Positions 54,549 to 64,000 of a stretch of 64,000 nt of DNA are shown in pieces. Source of the DNA: Xenorhabdus koppenhoeferi (lineage in GTDB: Bacteria > Pseudomonadota > Gammaproteobacteria > Enterobacterales > Enterobacteriaceae). Location: the NCBI RefSeq assembly GCF_900116635.1, contig NZ_FPBJ01000002.1, positions 94,001 to 158,000 of the forward strand, given 5' to 3'. Position numbers and translations under genes: made by a program. The first letter of the stretch is position 1. Every line of letters starts with the position of its first letter. Below the pieces are notes generated by a model that was not told where the DNA came from, did not search any database, and worked only from the letters and a program-made list of their open reading frames with translations.

Positions 54549-55331
54549 CTACAGTATCAGTTCACTGATAATCACGGCCAGGCGGTCAAACATTTCCCCG
54601 AATAATCGCTCAGTAAACGGTACCAGCACCGGGATCAGCAGGGAAAGTGTGAAAATTCCTACTGTCAGAGTCAATGGAAAACCGACCACAAAAACGGAAA
54701 GTTGCGGTGTCATACGGTTTAGCATGCCTAAGGAAAAATTCAAGATTAGCAGCAGAGTAATCATTGGCATGGCCAGCATCATACCGTTAATGAAAATCAG
54801 GCTGGCACTTTGGGTTAACAACAGGAAACCTTTCGGATTCAACTGCGTCACTTGAACCGGAATGGTATAAAACGTATCTACCAAAATAGATAACAGCCAC
54901 AGATGCCCGTCAAATGCCAAAAATAGCAACATCATCAGCATATTCAGAATACGGGATAAAATAGGCATATTCGGCCCACCAGTGGGATCAAAGAAGGTGG
55001 CGAATGAAAGCCCCATCTGCAAACCAAGAACTTCACCAGCATGGCGCACAACAGCAAAAGCGATTTGCATAGTCAGGCCCAAAGCCACGCCGATCAATAT
55101 TTGTTGTATCAATACCCAAATTCCAGCAACGGAAAAAATAGGAATTTGGGAAGAAGGAATACTGGGAACCAATAAAGCAGTGATCACTAATGCCAGACCG
55201 ATTCTGACTTTTATCGGCATCTGTTTTTCACTGAAAATGGGAGCTATGCTAAACAACGCCAATAAACGAATCAAGGGCCAGAAAAAGTCACTGACAAGGC
55301 GGGAAAGTGTTTCGCTATCAAATGGGATCAT
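54549..55331 (-). CDS. fliR: Flagellar type III export protein FliR
   Basis: A 260-residue integral membrane protein, the usual FliR length, with several hydrophobic segments and the recognisable FDPTGGPNMPILSRILNMLMM-type core (FFDPTGGPNMPILSR, about 117-131). FliR is part of the FliPQR export gate in the cytoplasmic membrane. It is the last gene of the minus-strand fli run, two bases after fliQ. In a flagellar locus without the island it would face flgL directly. Confidence 0.94.
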   Translation of the reverse strand: MIPFDSETLSRLVSDFFWPLIRLLALFSIAPIFSEKQMPIKVRIGLALVITALLVPSIPSSQIPIFSVAGIWVLIQQILIGVALGLTMQIAFAVVRHAGEVLGLQMGLSFATFFDPTGGPNMPILSRILNMLMMLLFLAFDGHLWLLSILVDTFYTIPVQVTQLNPKGFLLLTQSASLIFINGMMLAMPMITLLLILNFSLGMLNRMTPQLSVFVVGFPLTLTVGIFTLSLLIPVLVPFTERLFGEMFDRLAVIISELIL

Positions 55332-55333
55332 GA

Positions 55334-55603
55334 TTAACCGATAATAGTGGGAATGCTGCTAAACAGTGTGCGCATGTAATCCAGCAGCAAGTTCAGCATC
55401 CACGGCCCGGCGACAACAATAGTAACGACAACGGCCAGAATCTTTGGGATAAACGATAAGGTCATCTCGTTTACCTGAGTTGCCGCCTGCAATAAGCTGA
55501 TGATCAAGCCACAGATCAGGGCAGATAAAAGCAGTGGTGCGGCCAGCGCCAGTGCTACTTTCATCGCCTCAACACCGAGGGCCATTACCGATTCTGGAGT
55601 CAT
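55334..55603 (-). CDS. fliQ: Flagellar type III export protein FliQ
   Basis: An 89-residue protein with two membrane helices (about 15-40 and 50-75) and the signature LLQAATQVNEMTLSFIPKI. It is a gate component with FliP and FliR. MTPESVMALGVEAMK matches the usual FliQ start. It follows fliP after 67 bases that include a short duplication. Confidence 0.95.
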   Translation of the reverse strand: MTPESVMALGVEAMKVALALAAPLLLSALICGLIISLLQAATQVNEMTLSFIPKILAVVVTIVVAGPWMLNLLLDYMRTLFSSIPTIIG

Positions 55604-55651
55604 AATTTTCTCAAACCGCTTTTGTGATCTTTTTCCAATAAGATTTCATGC

Positions 55652-55685
55652 CAGATACAAAAACTGCCTATCAGATATAAAAACT
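55652..55685. repeat. Short direct duplication at the fliP 3' end
   Basis: CAGATACAAAAACT (55652) and CAGATATAAAAACT (55672) lie 20 bases apart with one difference. On the minus strand the second covers the last fliP codons and TGA; the first lies just beyond the stop. Confidence 0.65.
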
Positions 55686-56513
55686 TTGTGCCAGTGAGCC
55701 AAGTAATAATTGCCAGCCATCTACCAGGACAAACAACATAAGTTTAAATGGCAGCGATATAGTGGCCGGTGGCACCATCATCATCCCCAACGCCATCAAA
55801 ACACTGGCAACCACCAGATCGATAATTAAAAATGGGATGAAGAGGGTAAAACCAATCTGGAAAGCGGTTTTCAATTCGCTGGTAATAAACGCAGGTACAA
55901 GTACACGCATTGGCACAGAATCCGCAGTTTCAAACGTTGCTTGATCTGCAAGGCGGGCAAACAGAGCCAAATCATTTTCCCGGGTCTGGCGTAACATAAA
56001 CTGGCGCAATGGCTTGGAACCCTTGTCCAATGCGGCTTCCAGCGTAATTTTATCTTCATTGTAGGGCAAATAAGCATCCTGATAAACTTTATCGAATACC
56101 GGTGCCATGATGAAAAATGTCATGAACAGTGCCAGACCCAGCATAACTTGGTTAGGCGGGGCAGACGGAGTCCCCAGCGCATTACGCAATAAACCGAGTA
56201 CGATAATGATGCGGGTAAAGCTGGTCATCATCAGCAGGGCGGCTGGAATAAACCCCAGAGCCGTGATAAAAATCAGCGTTTGAACGGGCAGTGACCAACT
56301 TTGGCCGCCATTAGGCAAGGGCTGGCTGATGATGCCAGGCAATTCGGCCGCGGCGTTCATGGAGAACAGCGGCAGAAAGAACACCATAAGCAGGGTGATC
56401 ACACGTACTAAGTTCAATCGTTTTGAACCTGAACGCATTTGATAAAGTCGTGAAACCCGTTTTTTTCCTGTTATTTGGCTGCCTGTCATAAAGGAAACTC
56501 TATTTTTCATCAT
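55671..56513 (-). CDS. fliP: Flagellar type III export protein FliP
   Basis: FliP is the main gate subunit. The core is highly conserved: [65 protein letters not shown] and [19 protein letters not shown]. An N-terminal signal peptide precedes AAAELPGI, as in enterics. The start used overlaps the fliO stop and gives 280 residues, some 35 more than E. coli. A later Met ([11 protein letters not shown], start at 56438) would give about 255 but has no clear ribosome binding site. Start uncertain. Confidence 0.93.
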   Translation of the reverse strand: MMKNRVSFMTGSQITGKKRVSRLYQMRSGSKRLNLVRVITLLMVFFLPLFSMNAAAELPGIISQPLPNGGQSWSLPVQTLIFITALGFIPAALLMMTSFTRIIIVLGLLRNALGTPSAPPNQVMLGLALFMTFFIMAPVFDKVYQDAYLPYNEDKITLEAALDKGSKPLRQFMLRQTRENDLALFARLADQATFETADSVPMRVLVPAFITSELKTAFQIGFTLFIPFLIIDLVVASVLMALGMMMVPPATISLPFKLMLFVLVDGWQLLLGSLAQSFYI

Positions 56514-56961
56514 CGTCCTTGTCGTTCCTGCTTTTTCTCTGGAGCGTATTTTTTAGCATCTGACCAAACGGCAGCGACTTGAGTACGTTGTCCTTTTCCA
56601 CGTCATCAGGTGGTGCAGGCATTTGATGCAGCATATTTATCTGTTGAGAAGTCACGCCCAGTACCAGCCAATTGCCTTCGATTTCCACCACAACGACTCG
56701 CTCTTTTGGACCGAGTGAGCAGCTTGCCTTAACATTTAACAATCGGTGATTTTTGTTTTTGGCGGGAGCAAGACCCAAACGGCGAACTAGCCATGTTATG
56801 AAGAATATCAGCAATAAAACACCCCCCAATGCACTGCTGACTTGCATTAAAGTTTGGCCTGCCGGAAGGGGTTCGCTACTGCCTGTCGTGCTGACGGGTA
56901 CGGCATCGGATGCCGTACCACGCTGAAAAGACGCATGAAGGGAAGGCTGGTTTTCCATCAT
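56500..56961 (-). CDS. fliO: Flagellar biosynthesis protein FliO
   Basis: A 153-residue protein with one membrane helix at about 40-62 ([18 protein letters not shown]) and a cytoplasmic region with [21 protein letters not shown] and [14 protein letters not shown], typical of FliO, which helps FliP oligomerise. The C-terminal tail is charged ([11 protein letters not shown]). It lies two bases after fliN and its end overlaps fliP. Confidence 0.92.
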   Translation of the reverse strand: MMENQPSLHASFQRGTASDAVPVSTTGSSEPLPAGQTLMQVSSALGGVLLLIFFITWLVRRLGLAPAKNKNHRLLNVKASCSLGPKERVVVVEIEGNWLVLGVTSQQINMLHQMPAPPDDVEKDNVLKSLPFGQMLKNTLQRKSRNDKDDDEK

Positions 56962-56963
56962 GG

Positions 56964-57371
56964 TTAGCGACTCAAGCGACGCATGCGTTCAGAAGGCGTG
57001 ATGATATCTGTGATACGGATACCGTATTTATCGGATACAACAACCACTTCTCCTTGTGCGATCAAATAGCCATTGATCAGAATATCCAACGGTTCACCCG
57101 CAAGGCCATCAAGGGAAACAACAGAACCTTGTGACAGTTTCAGTAGCTGTTTGATGGTCATCTTAGTGCGCCCCAGCTCGACGGAAAGCTTAACGGGAAT
57201 ATCCATGATCAGATCAATATCGGAGAGCTGGGAGAGCACATTCTGTGGTTCCAGATTTTCAAATATTGACGCGCCGCCGTCAGAGGTTTGCTGTGCGGTC
57301 TGTTGTTCCAGCGCTTCTGCCCACATATCGTCAGTCAAGCTGGTATCTGTGGGTTGTTTAGCATCACTCAT
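56964..57371 (-). CDS. fliN: Flagellar motor switch protein FliN
   Basis: A 135-residue switch/C-ring protein. The C-terminal SpoA domain includes DIPVKLSVELGRTKMTIKQL and EVVVVSDKYGIRITDIITPSERM. I use the ATG (MSDAKQPTDTS) that overlaps the fliM 3' end by eight bases and has GAGG upstream. An upstream in-frame Met at 57386 would add five residues. FliN sits at the base of the C-ring and binds FliH for export. Confidence 0.94.
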   Translation of the reverse strand: MSDAKQPTDTSLTDDMWAEALEQQTAQQTSDGGASIFENLEPQNVLSQLSDIDLIMDIPVKLSVELGRTKMTIKQLLKLSQGSVVSLDGLAGEPLDILINGYLIAQGEVVVVSDKYGIRITDIITPSERMRRLSR

Positions 57372-58371
57372 TGGGCTTTTCCTCATCCAGAGCAGTTAAA
57401 ACAGGGTTAATCAGGTGTTCAACACGCAGGGCATACTGCCCGTTTAGTGTTCCATATTGACTGGTGAGCACGGGCACACCATCAACGTGAACGATCAGGC
57501 GTTCGGGTTTTTCAATCGGCAAAACATCGCCGGCTTTTAGTTCGAGGATCTTTGACAGCCGCAGGGGAATATCAACAAAATTCGCCACCAGTTCTAATTC
57601 TGAGTGCTGAACTTGCTTCACCAGGCTTTTACGCCACTGGCCATCTTCCTGACGCAAATTTTCCACGGGTGGGTTGGTCAGGCGTTCGCGCAAAGGCTCG
57701 ATCATGGCGAATGGAATGCAGATATTGAATTCGCCCGTCAATGCACCAATCTCCACATGAAACGGTGTCGTCACCACGATATCGTTCGGTGAAGTGGTGA
57801 TATTGGTGAATTTTACCTGTGTTTCGGAACGCACATATTCCATTTCAATTTTAAATATAGAATCCCAGGCATCCCGATAGGCATCCAACGCCAGTTTCAG
57901 CATTCGGTTGATGATCCGCTGTTCGGTATGGGTGAATTCACGGCCTTCCACCTTGGTGGGAAAACGACCATCTCCGCCAAACAGGTTATCAACGGCGATA
58001 TAAACTAAACTGGGTTCGAAAGCGAATAGTGCGGTTCCCCTTAATGGTTTCAAATGCACCAGATTGAGATTGGTTGGCACGGCCAGATTGCGGGCAAATT
58101 CTTGATAAGGCTGAACTTTGATTGCGCCGACCGTAATATCCGGGCTGCGGCGCAGCATGTTAAACAGCCCCATTCTGAATTGGCGGGCAAAACGTTCATT
58201 GATGATTTCCAGTGACTGCAAACGTTCGCGTACAACGCGGCGTTGCGTATTGGGATCGTAAGGACGAACCTCACTTTCTCCGGACGCAGTTTGTTCTATG
58301 TCATCATCAGAGGCACTGTCACCATTTAGCAGAGCATCGATCTCTGCCTGTGAAAGAATATTGTCACTCAT
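57364..58371 (-). CDS. fliM: Flagellar motor switch protein FliM
   Basis: A 335-residue C-ring protein that binds CheY-P. The N-terminal MSDNILSQAEIDALLNG is the conserved CheY-binding segment. The middle domain has FNMLRRSPDITVG, and the C-terminus is a SpoA domain (ADVLPIEKP-like: ELKAGDVLPIEKPERL). It follows fliL by five bases. Confidence 0.96.
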   Translation of the reverse strand: MSDNILSQAEIDALLNGDSASDDDIEQTASGESEVRPYDPNTQRRVVRERLQSLEIINERFARQFRMGLFNMLRRSPDITVGAIKVQPYQEFARNLAVPTNLNLVHLKPLRGTALFAFEPSLVYIAVDNLFGGDGRFPTKVEGREFTHTEQRIINRMLKLALDAYRDAWDSIFKIEMEYVRSETQVKFTNITTSPNDIVVTTPFHVEIGALTGEFNICIPFAMIEPLRERLTNPPVENLRQEDGQWRKSLVKQVQHSELELVANFVDIPLRLSKILELKAGDVLPIEKPERLIVHVDGVPVLTSQYGTLNGQYALRVEHLINPVLTALDEEKPNE

Positions 58372-58376
58372 TGTGA

Positions 58377-58853
58377 TTATCGCAGAATAAACGTGGTAAA
58401 CAACACATCGGTGATCTCTTGATCAGGTTCACCGGATATCAGCGTCGGGTTTAATGTCTGTTTGATCTCTGTCACCAAATGCATCTTGCCGTCATCTTTT
58501 GCCAAATCAGCCGCTTTCTGGCGAGATAATAACAGCAACATACGGCTACGAACTTCTGGCAGATAATCATGCAAGCGCTGACGGATTTTTTCGTCAGACA
58601 GACGCAATGTGACTCCAACATACAGAACACGGTCGAAATGATCTTCGTTGTCGATCAAATTGACGGTAAAAGGTTCCAAAAACATAAACACAGGTGTTTT
58701 AATAACTTTGGTTTTTGTTGTACTGTTATTGGCCGACTGGTTCATCGCCCACCAGCTATACCCGCCGATGGCAGCACCAATAACAGCAATTAGTACTAAC
58801 AGTATCATCCAAATTGGATTTATGCGTTTACGCTCGTAGTTATAATCAGACAT
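58377..58853 (-). CDS. fliL: Flagellar basal body-associated protein FliL
   Basis: A 158-residue single-pass inner membrane protein. The helix WMILLVLIAVIGAAIGGYSWW lies at about 15-35; the rest is periplasmic with FLEPFTVNLIDNEDHFDRVLY (quoted in part: FLEPFTVNLIDNED) and the C-terminal ITDVLFTTFILR. FliL supports the stator. It is separated from fliK by 223 bases, where the fliLMNOPQR promoter is expected, though I could not identify a clear box. Confidence 0.95.
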   Translation of the reverse strand: MSDYNYERKRINPIWMILLVLIAVIGAAIGGYSWWAMNQSANNSTTKTKVIKTPVFMFLEPFTVNLIDNEDHFDRVLYVGVTLRLSDEKIRQRLHDYLPEVRSRMLLLLSRQKAADLAKDDGKMHLVTEIKQTLNPTLISGEPDQEITDVLFTTFILR

Positions 58854-59076
58854 GGACAGACAAATTCCTGTTTTCCGTGGTGGATAAGTTCCCGGGCATT
58901 CCGTGGCGGGTCTCCTTTTCCATCAAAATCGATATCAATATCAATTATCCCGCGTCTTTGTTCCGGCAATGGCAGGAACAAACGTGGAAAAAACCATTAA
59001 CTCACACATTTGTTATCGGCCCTTTTTCGCTTTCTTACAGCGCATAATGATATTGGGCAAATAATCAGGTGGATAA

Positions 59077-60483
59077 TTAGGCAAATGTATCAATACCTCC
59101 TCGGGTCGAGGCGAGTTGTTGAGGTGTCATTCTCATGGCTGAGGCAGGAGAAGCCGTTATTCCTGTTGCAGCTGCCAGGCCATGACTTTGGGTATCTTCA
59201 TGGGAACCGGAATGACCGTTGGTATGATTAGTGGCATGGTGTTCTTGCTGCCAATTCCCTTGGGCATCGCTATTTACGCTGCTTTGCGCCAATTGAATGC
59301 CATTTTCAGCTAATGCGTGGCGAAGTCCCGGCAATGCAGCTTCCAGAGCAGCACGAACATTTTGATGAGCAGAAACAAAATGCAGTTGTGCTTGATTGTC
59401 TTCAACACTCATGCGGATATGCAGTGCGCCCAATTCTTGGGGATGTAGGCGAAGTTCTGCTTGTTGTAGTCCATTGCGGTTAAAGAACAGGACATGCCGG
59501 TTGAGCTGTTGCTGCCACTCTTCACTGCCAAGATGAGCATTCAACAATGGTGCGGTTGTTTCACTTAGCTGAAATTGGCCCACAGGTTGCTGTCCGGTGA
59601 CATGTTGTCCGGCTGAAAACAGGGGAGATGCCGCCAATATTGCAGGAGAATCAATTGAGGTTGTTTCAGCAGTAGGGGCAGTTAATGCAGGGACAGCCTG
59701 AATAGCCGCCTGAAGCAGGTTTAATTCCTTACCGTTGCTCGACGCTGCATTTTTAGGAATGGCATTACTTTGGAGAGACTGGCTGAACTCTGCTTTATTG
59801 CTGCTGGCAAGTTTTATTTGTCCGGCGGCTGGTATCAGTGCAGAGCGAGTGTTGGTGGCATCGTCTGATTGATGGTTCAGGGCAGTATTGCGTGCAGCAG
59901 AAAGATGTATGCCTTCATCCCGATCACTCTCTTTAGGTGATTCAACAAGATCTGTATTGGTCAGCCTGGCATCTTTGGGACTTTTGCCCAGCTGCGCATT
60001 GGCAAGATCGCCTTCACTATCCAGTAATCTATCCAGTAATTCATTTTCTGCCAATCCATCGGTATTCTCGGCAAGCGCCGCAGTACCTGCAGGAGGGGTA
60101 ACTAATCCGGCAATCTGGATCGGAATAACCGCATTTAACGCATCGGCTGATAACAGATCGTCATCTTTCAATAGCGTAAATTCGGCATTGTTCTCTTGCA
60201 GAGTGATTTCTTTCTGCAATTTATCTTCGGCAGTCTTGTCTGATACGCTCTGTAATTGCGACCATTCGCTTTTTGCTGTTTTATCAACAACGGAATTTCC
60301 TTCTTTCAGGCTATGTTTATCTGCCTGAGCCGGGCGCTTCTGCATAGAGGCTGTTTTTGCATCAAGAAGCTGCCCGAATTTAGGGGAGTGGCTATCGTTC
60401 ACGAGATCATTTAAGGATGACGGACTTTTTGCCGAACCTTTATCCGTGAGTTTTAAATCCGTAGGCAAAAGAGTGAGATTCAT
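59077..60483 (-). CDS. fliK: Flagellar hook-length control protein FliK
   Basis: A 468-residue secreted molecular ruler. The N-terminal and central parts are low-complexity and Ala/Ser/Asn-rich. The C-terminal domain (about 330-415) has the conserved LRLHPQELGALHIRMSVE and FVSAHQNVRAALEAALPGL that act on the export switch protein FlhB. The tail is His/Gln/Asn-rich. It overlaps fliJ by four bases (ATGA). Confidence 0.94.
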   Translation of the reverse strand: MNLTLLPTDLKLTDKGSAKSPSSLNDLVNDSHSPKFGQLLDAKTASMQKRPAQADKHSLKEGNSVVDKTAKSEWSQLQSVSDKTAEDKLQKEITLQENNAEFTLLKDDDLLSADALNAVIPIQIAGLVTPPAGTAALAENTDGLAENELLDRLLDSEGDLANAQLGKSPKDARLTNTDLVESPKESDRDEGIHLSAARNTALNHQSDDATNTRSALIPAAGQIKLASSNKAEFSQSLQSNAIPKNAASSNGKELNLLQAAIQAVPALTAPTAETTSIDSPAILAASPLFSAGQHVTGQQPVGQFQLSETTAPLLNAHLGSEEWQQQLNRHVLFFNRNGLQQAELRLHPQELGALHIRMSVEDNQAQLHFVSAHQNVRAALEAALPGLRHALAENGIQLAQSSVNSDAQGNWQQEHHATNHTNGHSGSHEDTQSHGLAAATGITASPASAMRMTPQQLASTRGGIDTFA

Positions 60484-60926
60484 TGTTTCATTCTCCGTTG
60501 TGCGCCACGTTGTGCGTACTCGTCCATTTGTTTTTGCTCCATGCGATTTTGGTGTAACTTCAGATTATGTTCTGCCCGCTGTTGCAGTGTGTCGAAAGCG
60601 TTCAGACGCTGCTGTTTTTCCTGCCATTGAGATATGGCCAGCTCAAGTCGTTTTTTCCATTGATTGAGCTGTAACTTGTGCTGTTCAATTGCCATTTCCA
60701 GCGTTTTCATAAACTGCTGGTAATTCTGCCATGTTGAGCAGGACATGCCACTGCTGAAAGTGTCATTTAAACGGGTACGATATTCATCCTGATAATTCAT
60801 TAATTCCGTGAGTTGTTGCACCATTTGCTGGTGATTTTGCCGAATCTGAGCAAGCTGAGATGCCGCTTTTTCTGCCGCATCGTGGGCAAGTTCACGTAAA
60901 GTCACGAGAGGGGAGGGTTGTTGCAT
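60480..60926 (-). CDS. fliJ: Flagellar export chaperone FliJ
   Basis: A 148-residue, mostly helical coiled-coil protein rich in Gln, as is usual for FliJ, the stalk-like part of the FliHIJ ATPase complex. I start at MQQPSPLVTLRELAHDAAE because GAGGAAATAC lies just upstream and the length then matches the family. The longer frame to 60980 adds 18 unrelated residues. A 161-bp gap to fliI holds two tandem duplications. Confidence 0.92.
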   Translation of the reverse strand: MQQPSPLVTLRELAHDAAEKAASQLAQIRQNHQQMVQQLTELMNYQDEYRTRLNDTFSSGMSCSTWQNYQQFMKTLEMAIEQHKLQLNQWKKRLELAISQWQEKQQRLNAFDTLQQRAEHNLKLHQNRMEQKQMDEYAQRGAQRRMKQ

Positions 60927-61042
60927 GTATTTCCTCGTATTAATCACCACGCAGACATAAGCGTTACTGAATTGCATCAAAGTTATATCGGCATTGAACC
61001 GACAAACGTTATACCCGTTGGCCGAATATTCTTCGGCGAAAT

Positions 61043-61104
61043 TTTCATAAGCAAGATTTCATAAGCAAGACATTATGTCGGTAACAATTATGTCGGTAAC
61101 AATT
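61043..61104. repeat. Two adjacent tandem duplications at the fliI 3' end
   Basis: TTTCATAAGCAAGA occurs twice in a row (61043-61070), then ATTATGTCGGTAACA twice in a row (61072-61101). On the minus strand the second copies the last fliI codons LLPT and the TAA stop, in frame. Confidence 0.9.
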
Positions 61105-62455
61105 GTTGAAGCTGAGTACAGGCCGTATCATATTCACTGCGTTCATCAATGCCTTGTTGCAGGAATTGAGCCATGTGCGGATAAAGCTCAATCGCTTTAT
61201 CCAACAAAGGATCACTACCCGCAGCATAAGCCCCAACGTTGATCAAATCCCGGTTACGCTGGTAACTGGAAAGCAACTGTTTAAAGAGCTGTACCCGCCG
61301 GTAATGGGTATTGTCGATCAGAGAGGTCATGGCACGGCTGATGGATGCCTCAATATCAATGGCCGGATAGTGACCTGATTCTGCCAACGAGCGTGATAAC
61401 ACGATATGGCCATCAAGGATAGCTCGGGCAGCATCGGCAATGGGGTCTTGCTGGTCATCACCTTCTGTCAGAACAGTATAAAATGCGGTAATGGAACCGC
61501 CGTTACTGACACCATTACCGGCCCTTTCTACCAGAGCGGGTAATTTGGCAAATACAGAAGGGGGATAACCTTTGGTTGCCGGTGGTTCGCCGATGGCCAG
61601 TGCAATTTCGCGCTGGGCCATGCTGTAACGGGTCAGGGAATCCATGATCAGCAGCACATGTTTACCGCGATCGCGAAAATCTTCGGCGATGCGAGTCGCG
61701 TAAGAAGCCCCCTGCATCCGTAACAGCGGTGAAACATCCGCAGGAGCGGCGACGACCACTGAACGTAACAATCCTTCCGTACCTAAGATATTTTCAATAA
61801 AATCTTTGACTTCCCGGCCTCGTTCACCAATCAGCCCTACGACGATCACATCGGCTTGGGTATAACGTGCCATCATGCCAAGCAATACACTCTTACCAAC
61901 CCCCGATCCAGCGAACAGCCCCATGCGTTGTCCGCGTCCTACCGTCAGCAAGGCGTTGATGGCACGAACGCCGACATCCAGTACATTGCTGATTGGAGTT
62001 CGTTGCAGGGGGTTAAACGGAGTTGTTGTCAGGGAAGCGCGATAGCCTGTATCGGGGGCAGGTAAATCATCAAGAGGACGTCCTGCACCATCCAGAACCC
62101 TGCCAAGCAATTCAGGTCCCAGAAGCAAGCGACGCCCCCCTCCGGCATCCTCACCGTATGAGCGGGCATAGACGCGGGCTCCCGGTACAATGCCTTCCAG
62201 TTCTTCCATTGGCATTAACAGTAGTTTTTCGCCATTGAAGCCGACAACTTCACTTTCGACTTCTTCAATCTTTTTACCATTCTGACGCTCGATAAGACAG
62301 GTCGAGCCAAGGGGCATATGCAAACCAGTGGCTTCCATGACCAGACCTGTAGCACGGGTAAGGCGCCCATAGCGACGTACTTTTGGCGTTTTTGCCAGAC
62401 GCTTTTCCAGTGAATCTAATGTTGCCAGCCAGCGTCCGAGTCTTGCTGTCATCAT
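61088..62455 (-). CDS. fliI: Flagellum-specific ATPase FliI
   Basis: The export ATPase, about 455 residues, related to F1-beta. Walker A is GSGVGKS at about 183-189; [15 protein letters not shown] and [16 protein letters not shown] follow. The N-terminus [14 protein letters not shown] matches enteric FliI, so I start at 62455, overlapping the fliH stop with GGGAG upstream. The longer frame to 62482 lies within fliH. The last four codons plus stop are duplicated downstream. Confidence 0.96.
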   Translation of the reverse strand: MMTARLGRWLATLDSLEKRLAKTPKVRRYGRLTRATGLVMEATGLHMPLGSTCLIERQNGKKIEEVESEVVGFNGEKLLLMPMEELEGIVPGARVYARSYGEDAGGGRRLLLGPELLGRVLDGAGRPLDDLPAPDTGYRASLTTTPFNPLQRTPISNVLDVGVRAINALLTVGRGQRMGLFAGSGVGKSVLLGMMARYTQADVIVVGLIGERGREVKDFIENILGTEGLLRSVVVAAPADVSPLLRMQGASYATRIAEDFRDRGKHVLLIMDSLTRYSMAQREIALAIGEPPATKGYPPSVFAKLPALVERAGNGVSNGGSITAFYTVLTEGDDQQDPIADAARAILDGHIVLSRSLAESGHYPAIDIEASISRAMTSLIDNTHYRRVQLFKQLLSSYQRNRDLINVGAYAAGSDPLLDKAIELYPHMAQFLQQGIDERSEYDTACTQLQQLLPT

Positions 62456-63156
62456 AATTCTCCCGATGCTGCCAGACGACACATTTCGTGCCAGCGCGTG
62501 GCTAAACTGGCATCCAGATCCCCTTCATCGGCACTGACTTTACAGCCACCCGGATGCAGTTTGTTATCTGCAACCAAACGCCAGCCATTCAACGTCAGAA
62601 CTTCCCCCAGTTTCTGCTCAACCAGAGGAATGTTTTGTGGATGGACTCGCAGCTGAGGTTTACCGCTGAACATAGGTTCTTGCTGGATAAATTCACGGAT
62701 TTGATTCAACAGGGCAGTGCCGTCACAAACCGCGGGTTGCCCTAAGATATGGCGAGCCGCTGTCAGTGAAAGTTGCATCAGACGTGAAGCAATAACGGTA
62801 TCTAATCCATCCAATGAATGGCTGAAATCCATCAGTAGTGCTTTCCACTGGTCAATGACAACTTGCTGTTGTTGTCTGGCTTCTTGCAAACCCTGTTCCA
62901 GTCCGGCCTGTCGGCCTTCCCGGAGTCCCTGTTCATAACCTTGAATCTGGCCTTCTGCAAAGCCTTGCGCATGGCCGGCCTGACGCGCCTGTTCTTTCAG
63001 TTCATCAAGCATTTTTGCCTGTTTCAGCAGAATCTCTTGTTCACTCGGCTCCTGTGCCTCGTCTATCGGCTCCAGTTTTGCCTGCAAAGATTCCCATTGA
63101 GTCAATTCGCCCGGCAGCCAGGGCTGCCAGTTTCCTTTATTCGGCTTATCAGACAT
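62452..63156 (-). CDS. fliH: Flagellar export ATPase regulator FliH
   Basis: A 234-residue protein that holds FliI and links it to FliN. It starts [18 protein letters not shown]; the conserved W residues near the N-terminus are seen. The GxxxG-type region [20 protein letters not shown] and further G-x3-G steps (about 68-110) are typical of FliH. I choose the ATG overlapping the fliG end over an upstream Met at 63174, which adds six residues inside fliG. Confidence 0.94.
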   Translation of the reverse strand: MSDKPNKGNWQPWLPGELTQWESLQAKLEPIDEAQEPSEQEILLKQAKMLDELKEQARQAGHAQGFAEGQIQGYEQGLREGRQAGLEQGLQEARQQQQVVIDQWKALLMDFSHSLDGLDTVIASRLMQLSLTAARHILGQPAVCDGTALLNQIREFIQQEPMFSGKPQLRVHPQNIPLVEQKLGEVLTLNGWRLVADNKLHPGGCKVSADEGDLDASLATRWHEMCRLAASGEL

Positions 63157-64000
63157 AGGTATCATCACCACCATTTAAGATCATGTCGCCACTTTCAGCC
63201 AGACGACGAACCACAAGCAGGATGGCTTTCTGTTCAGCTTCCACTTGAGACATACGAACAGGGCCACGATTTGCTAAATCATCACGCATGATTTCAGCAG
63301 CACGTTGCGACATATTGTTGAGGAAGTGATCGCGCAATGCCTGATCGCAGCCTTTCAATGCCACAAGCAGGGAGTCGGTCGTGATTTCCTGCAACAAACG
63401 CTGGATACTGCGATCGTCCACGCCGATAAGATTTTCGAACAAAAACATTTCATCAATGATTTTCTGTGCCAGTTCACCATCATAGGTACGAACCGCATCA
63501 ATGACACCTTCTTCTTGCTGGCTTTTCATCAGGTTGATGATTTCTGCCGCAGTACGAACACCACCCATTTTGCTGCGTTTGAGATTTTGACCGTCCAGCA
63601 GGTTATTCAGGACTTCGGTCAATTCTGCCAATGCGGTAGGCTGTACACCGCCAAAGGTGGCGATACGCAGCATGACATCGTTGCGCAGGCGATCATCAAA
63701 CAGGGCGAGGATATCGGCAGCCTGACCTCGGTTCAGATGAACTAAAATAGTGGCAATAATTTGCGGATGTTCATCCCGGATCATATCGGTGGCCATCTGC
63801 GGTTCCATAAAGTTGAGGGTTTCGATTCCTGTAGTGGTATCACGGGATTCAAGAATATCCTCAAGCAGACTGGAAGCCCGTTCTTCACCTAATGCTTTGA
63901 TCAATACGCTGCGTAGATAATCGTTGGCATTAATGCTGAGGGCAGCATATTGCCCTGCATCTTCTTCAAACTCCGCCAGCACTTCAACCAGTTGCTGGGT
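63149..64000 (-). CDS. fliG: Flagellar motor switch protein FliG (5' end outside window)
   Basis: The C-terminal 283 residues of FliG; the N-terminal part (about 50 residues) is beyond the right edge, and the frame is open to base 64000 ([14 protein letters not shown]). It has [13 protein letters not shown], the middle-domain [18 protein letters not shown], and the C-terminal torque domain [19 protein letters not shown], ending GGDDTYV. FliG couples the rotor to the MotA stator. Confidence 0.96.
   Translation of the reverse strand, partial: TQQLVEVLAEFEEDAGQYAALSINANDYLRSVLIKALGEERASSLLEDILESRDTTTGIETLNFMEPQMATDMIRDEHPQIIATILVHLNRGQAADILALFDDRLRNDVMLRIATFGGVQPTALAELTEVLNNLLDGQNLKRSKMGGVRTAAEIINLMKSQQEEGVIDAVRTYDGELAQKIIDEMFLFENLIGVDDRSIQRLLQEITTDSLLVALKGCDQALRDHFLNNMSQRAAEIMRDDLANRGPVRMSQVEAEQKAILLVVRRLAESGDMILNGGDDTYV

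Noticed and set aside
58814-59047. 77-codon plus-strand frame between fliK and fliL
   Set aside because: Overlaps the fliL start on the opposite strand and has no familiar motifs; the gap is more likely the fliL promoter region.

Overview
The window looks like chromosome of a Xenorhabdus species, closest in gene content to X. nematophila. It joins an enterobacterial flagellar regulon, ERIC repeats and a complete 14-gene xenocoumacin (xcn) antibiotic cluster. All identifications were made by reading the sequence and translations; no database was searched.

Layout. (1) 1-667: 5' part of flgA on the minus strand. (2) 875-11158: flgBCDEFGHIJ and flgKL on the plus strand, encoding rod, hook, P- and L-rings, rod cap/muramidase and hook-filament junction. 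A FlhDC-like box lies before flgB and a sigma-28 promoter before flgK. (3) 11159-12177: AT-rich spacer with two ERIC-type repeats. (4) 12178-52270: xcnA-xcnN. (5) 52546-54057, minus strand: an unusual fusion of a BpsA-type aminopropyltransferase with S-adenosylmethionine decarboxylase. (6) 54549-64000, minus strand: fliR, Q, P, O, N, M, L, K, J, I, H and partial fliG. The antibiotic cluster and the polyamine gene therefore sit between flgL and fliR, inside the flagellar locus.

How xcn works, combining family knowledge with the domains seen here. XcnA (C-A-T-E-C-A-T) makes an acyl-D-Asn-Arg intermediate; its first A domain reads as an Asn code. XcnB-E make the hydroxymalonyl-ACP extender. XcnH (KS-AT-KR-ACP-C) adds it through an AT with non-malonyl motifs. 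XcnK loads an amino acid, Leu in xenocoumacin. XcnL (KS-AT-KR-ACP) and XcnF (KS-ACP, KS-AT-KR-ACP, KS-AT-ACP) add four C2 units to build the dihydroisocoumarin. XcnF ends in a possible Cys-His-Asp release domain, and no ordinary thioesterase is seen. XcnG is a secreted, membrane-anchored serine peptidase that removes acyl-D-Asn to activate the prodrug. XcnM and XcnN convert xenocoumacin 1 to the weaker xenocoumacin 2.

Less expected points: a match to the RfaH-recruiting ops element about 80 bp before xcnB; a perfect 46-bp palindrome between xcnM and xcnN; 16-bp tandem repeats that each carry a Shine-Dalgarno core before flgF; and short tandem duplications at several sites, some copying a stop codon.
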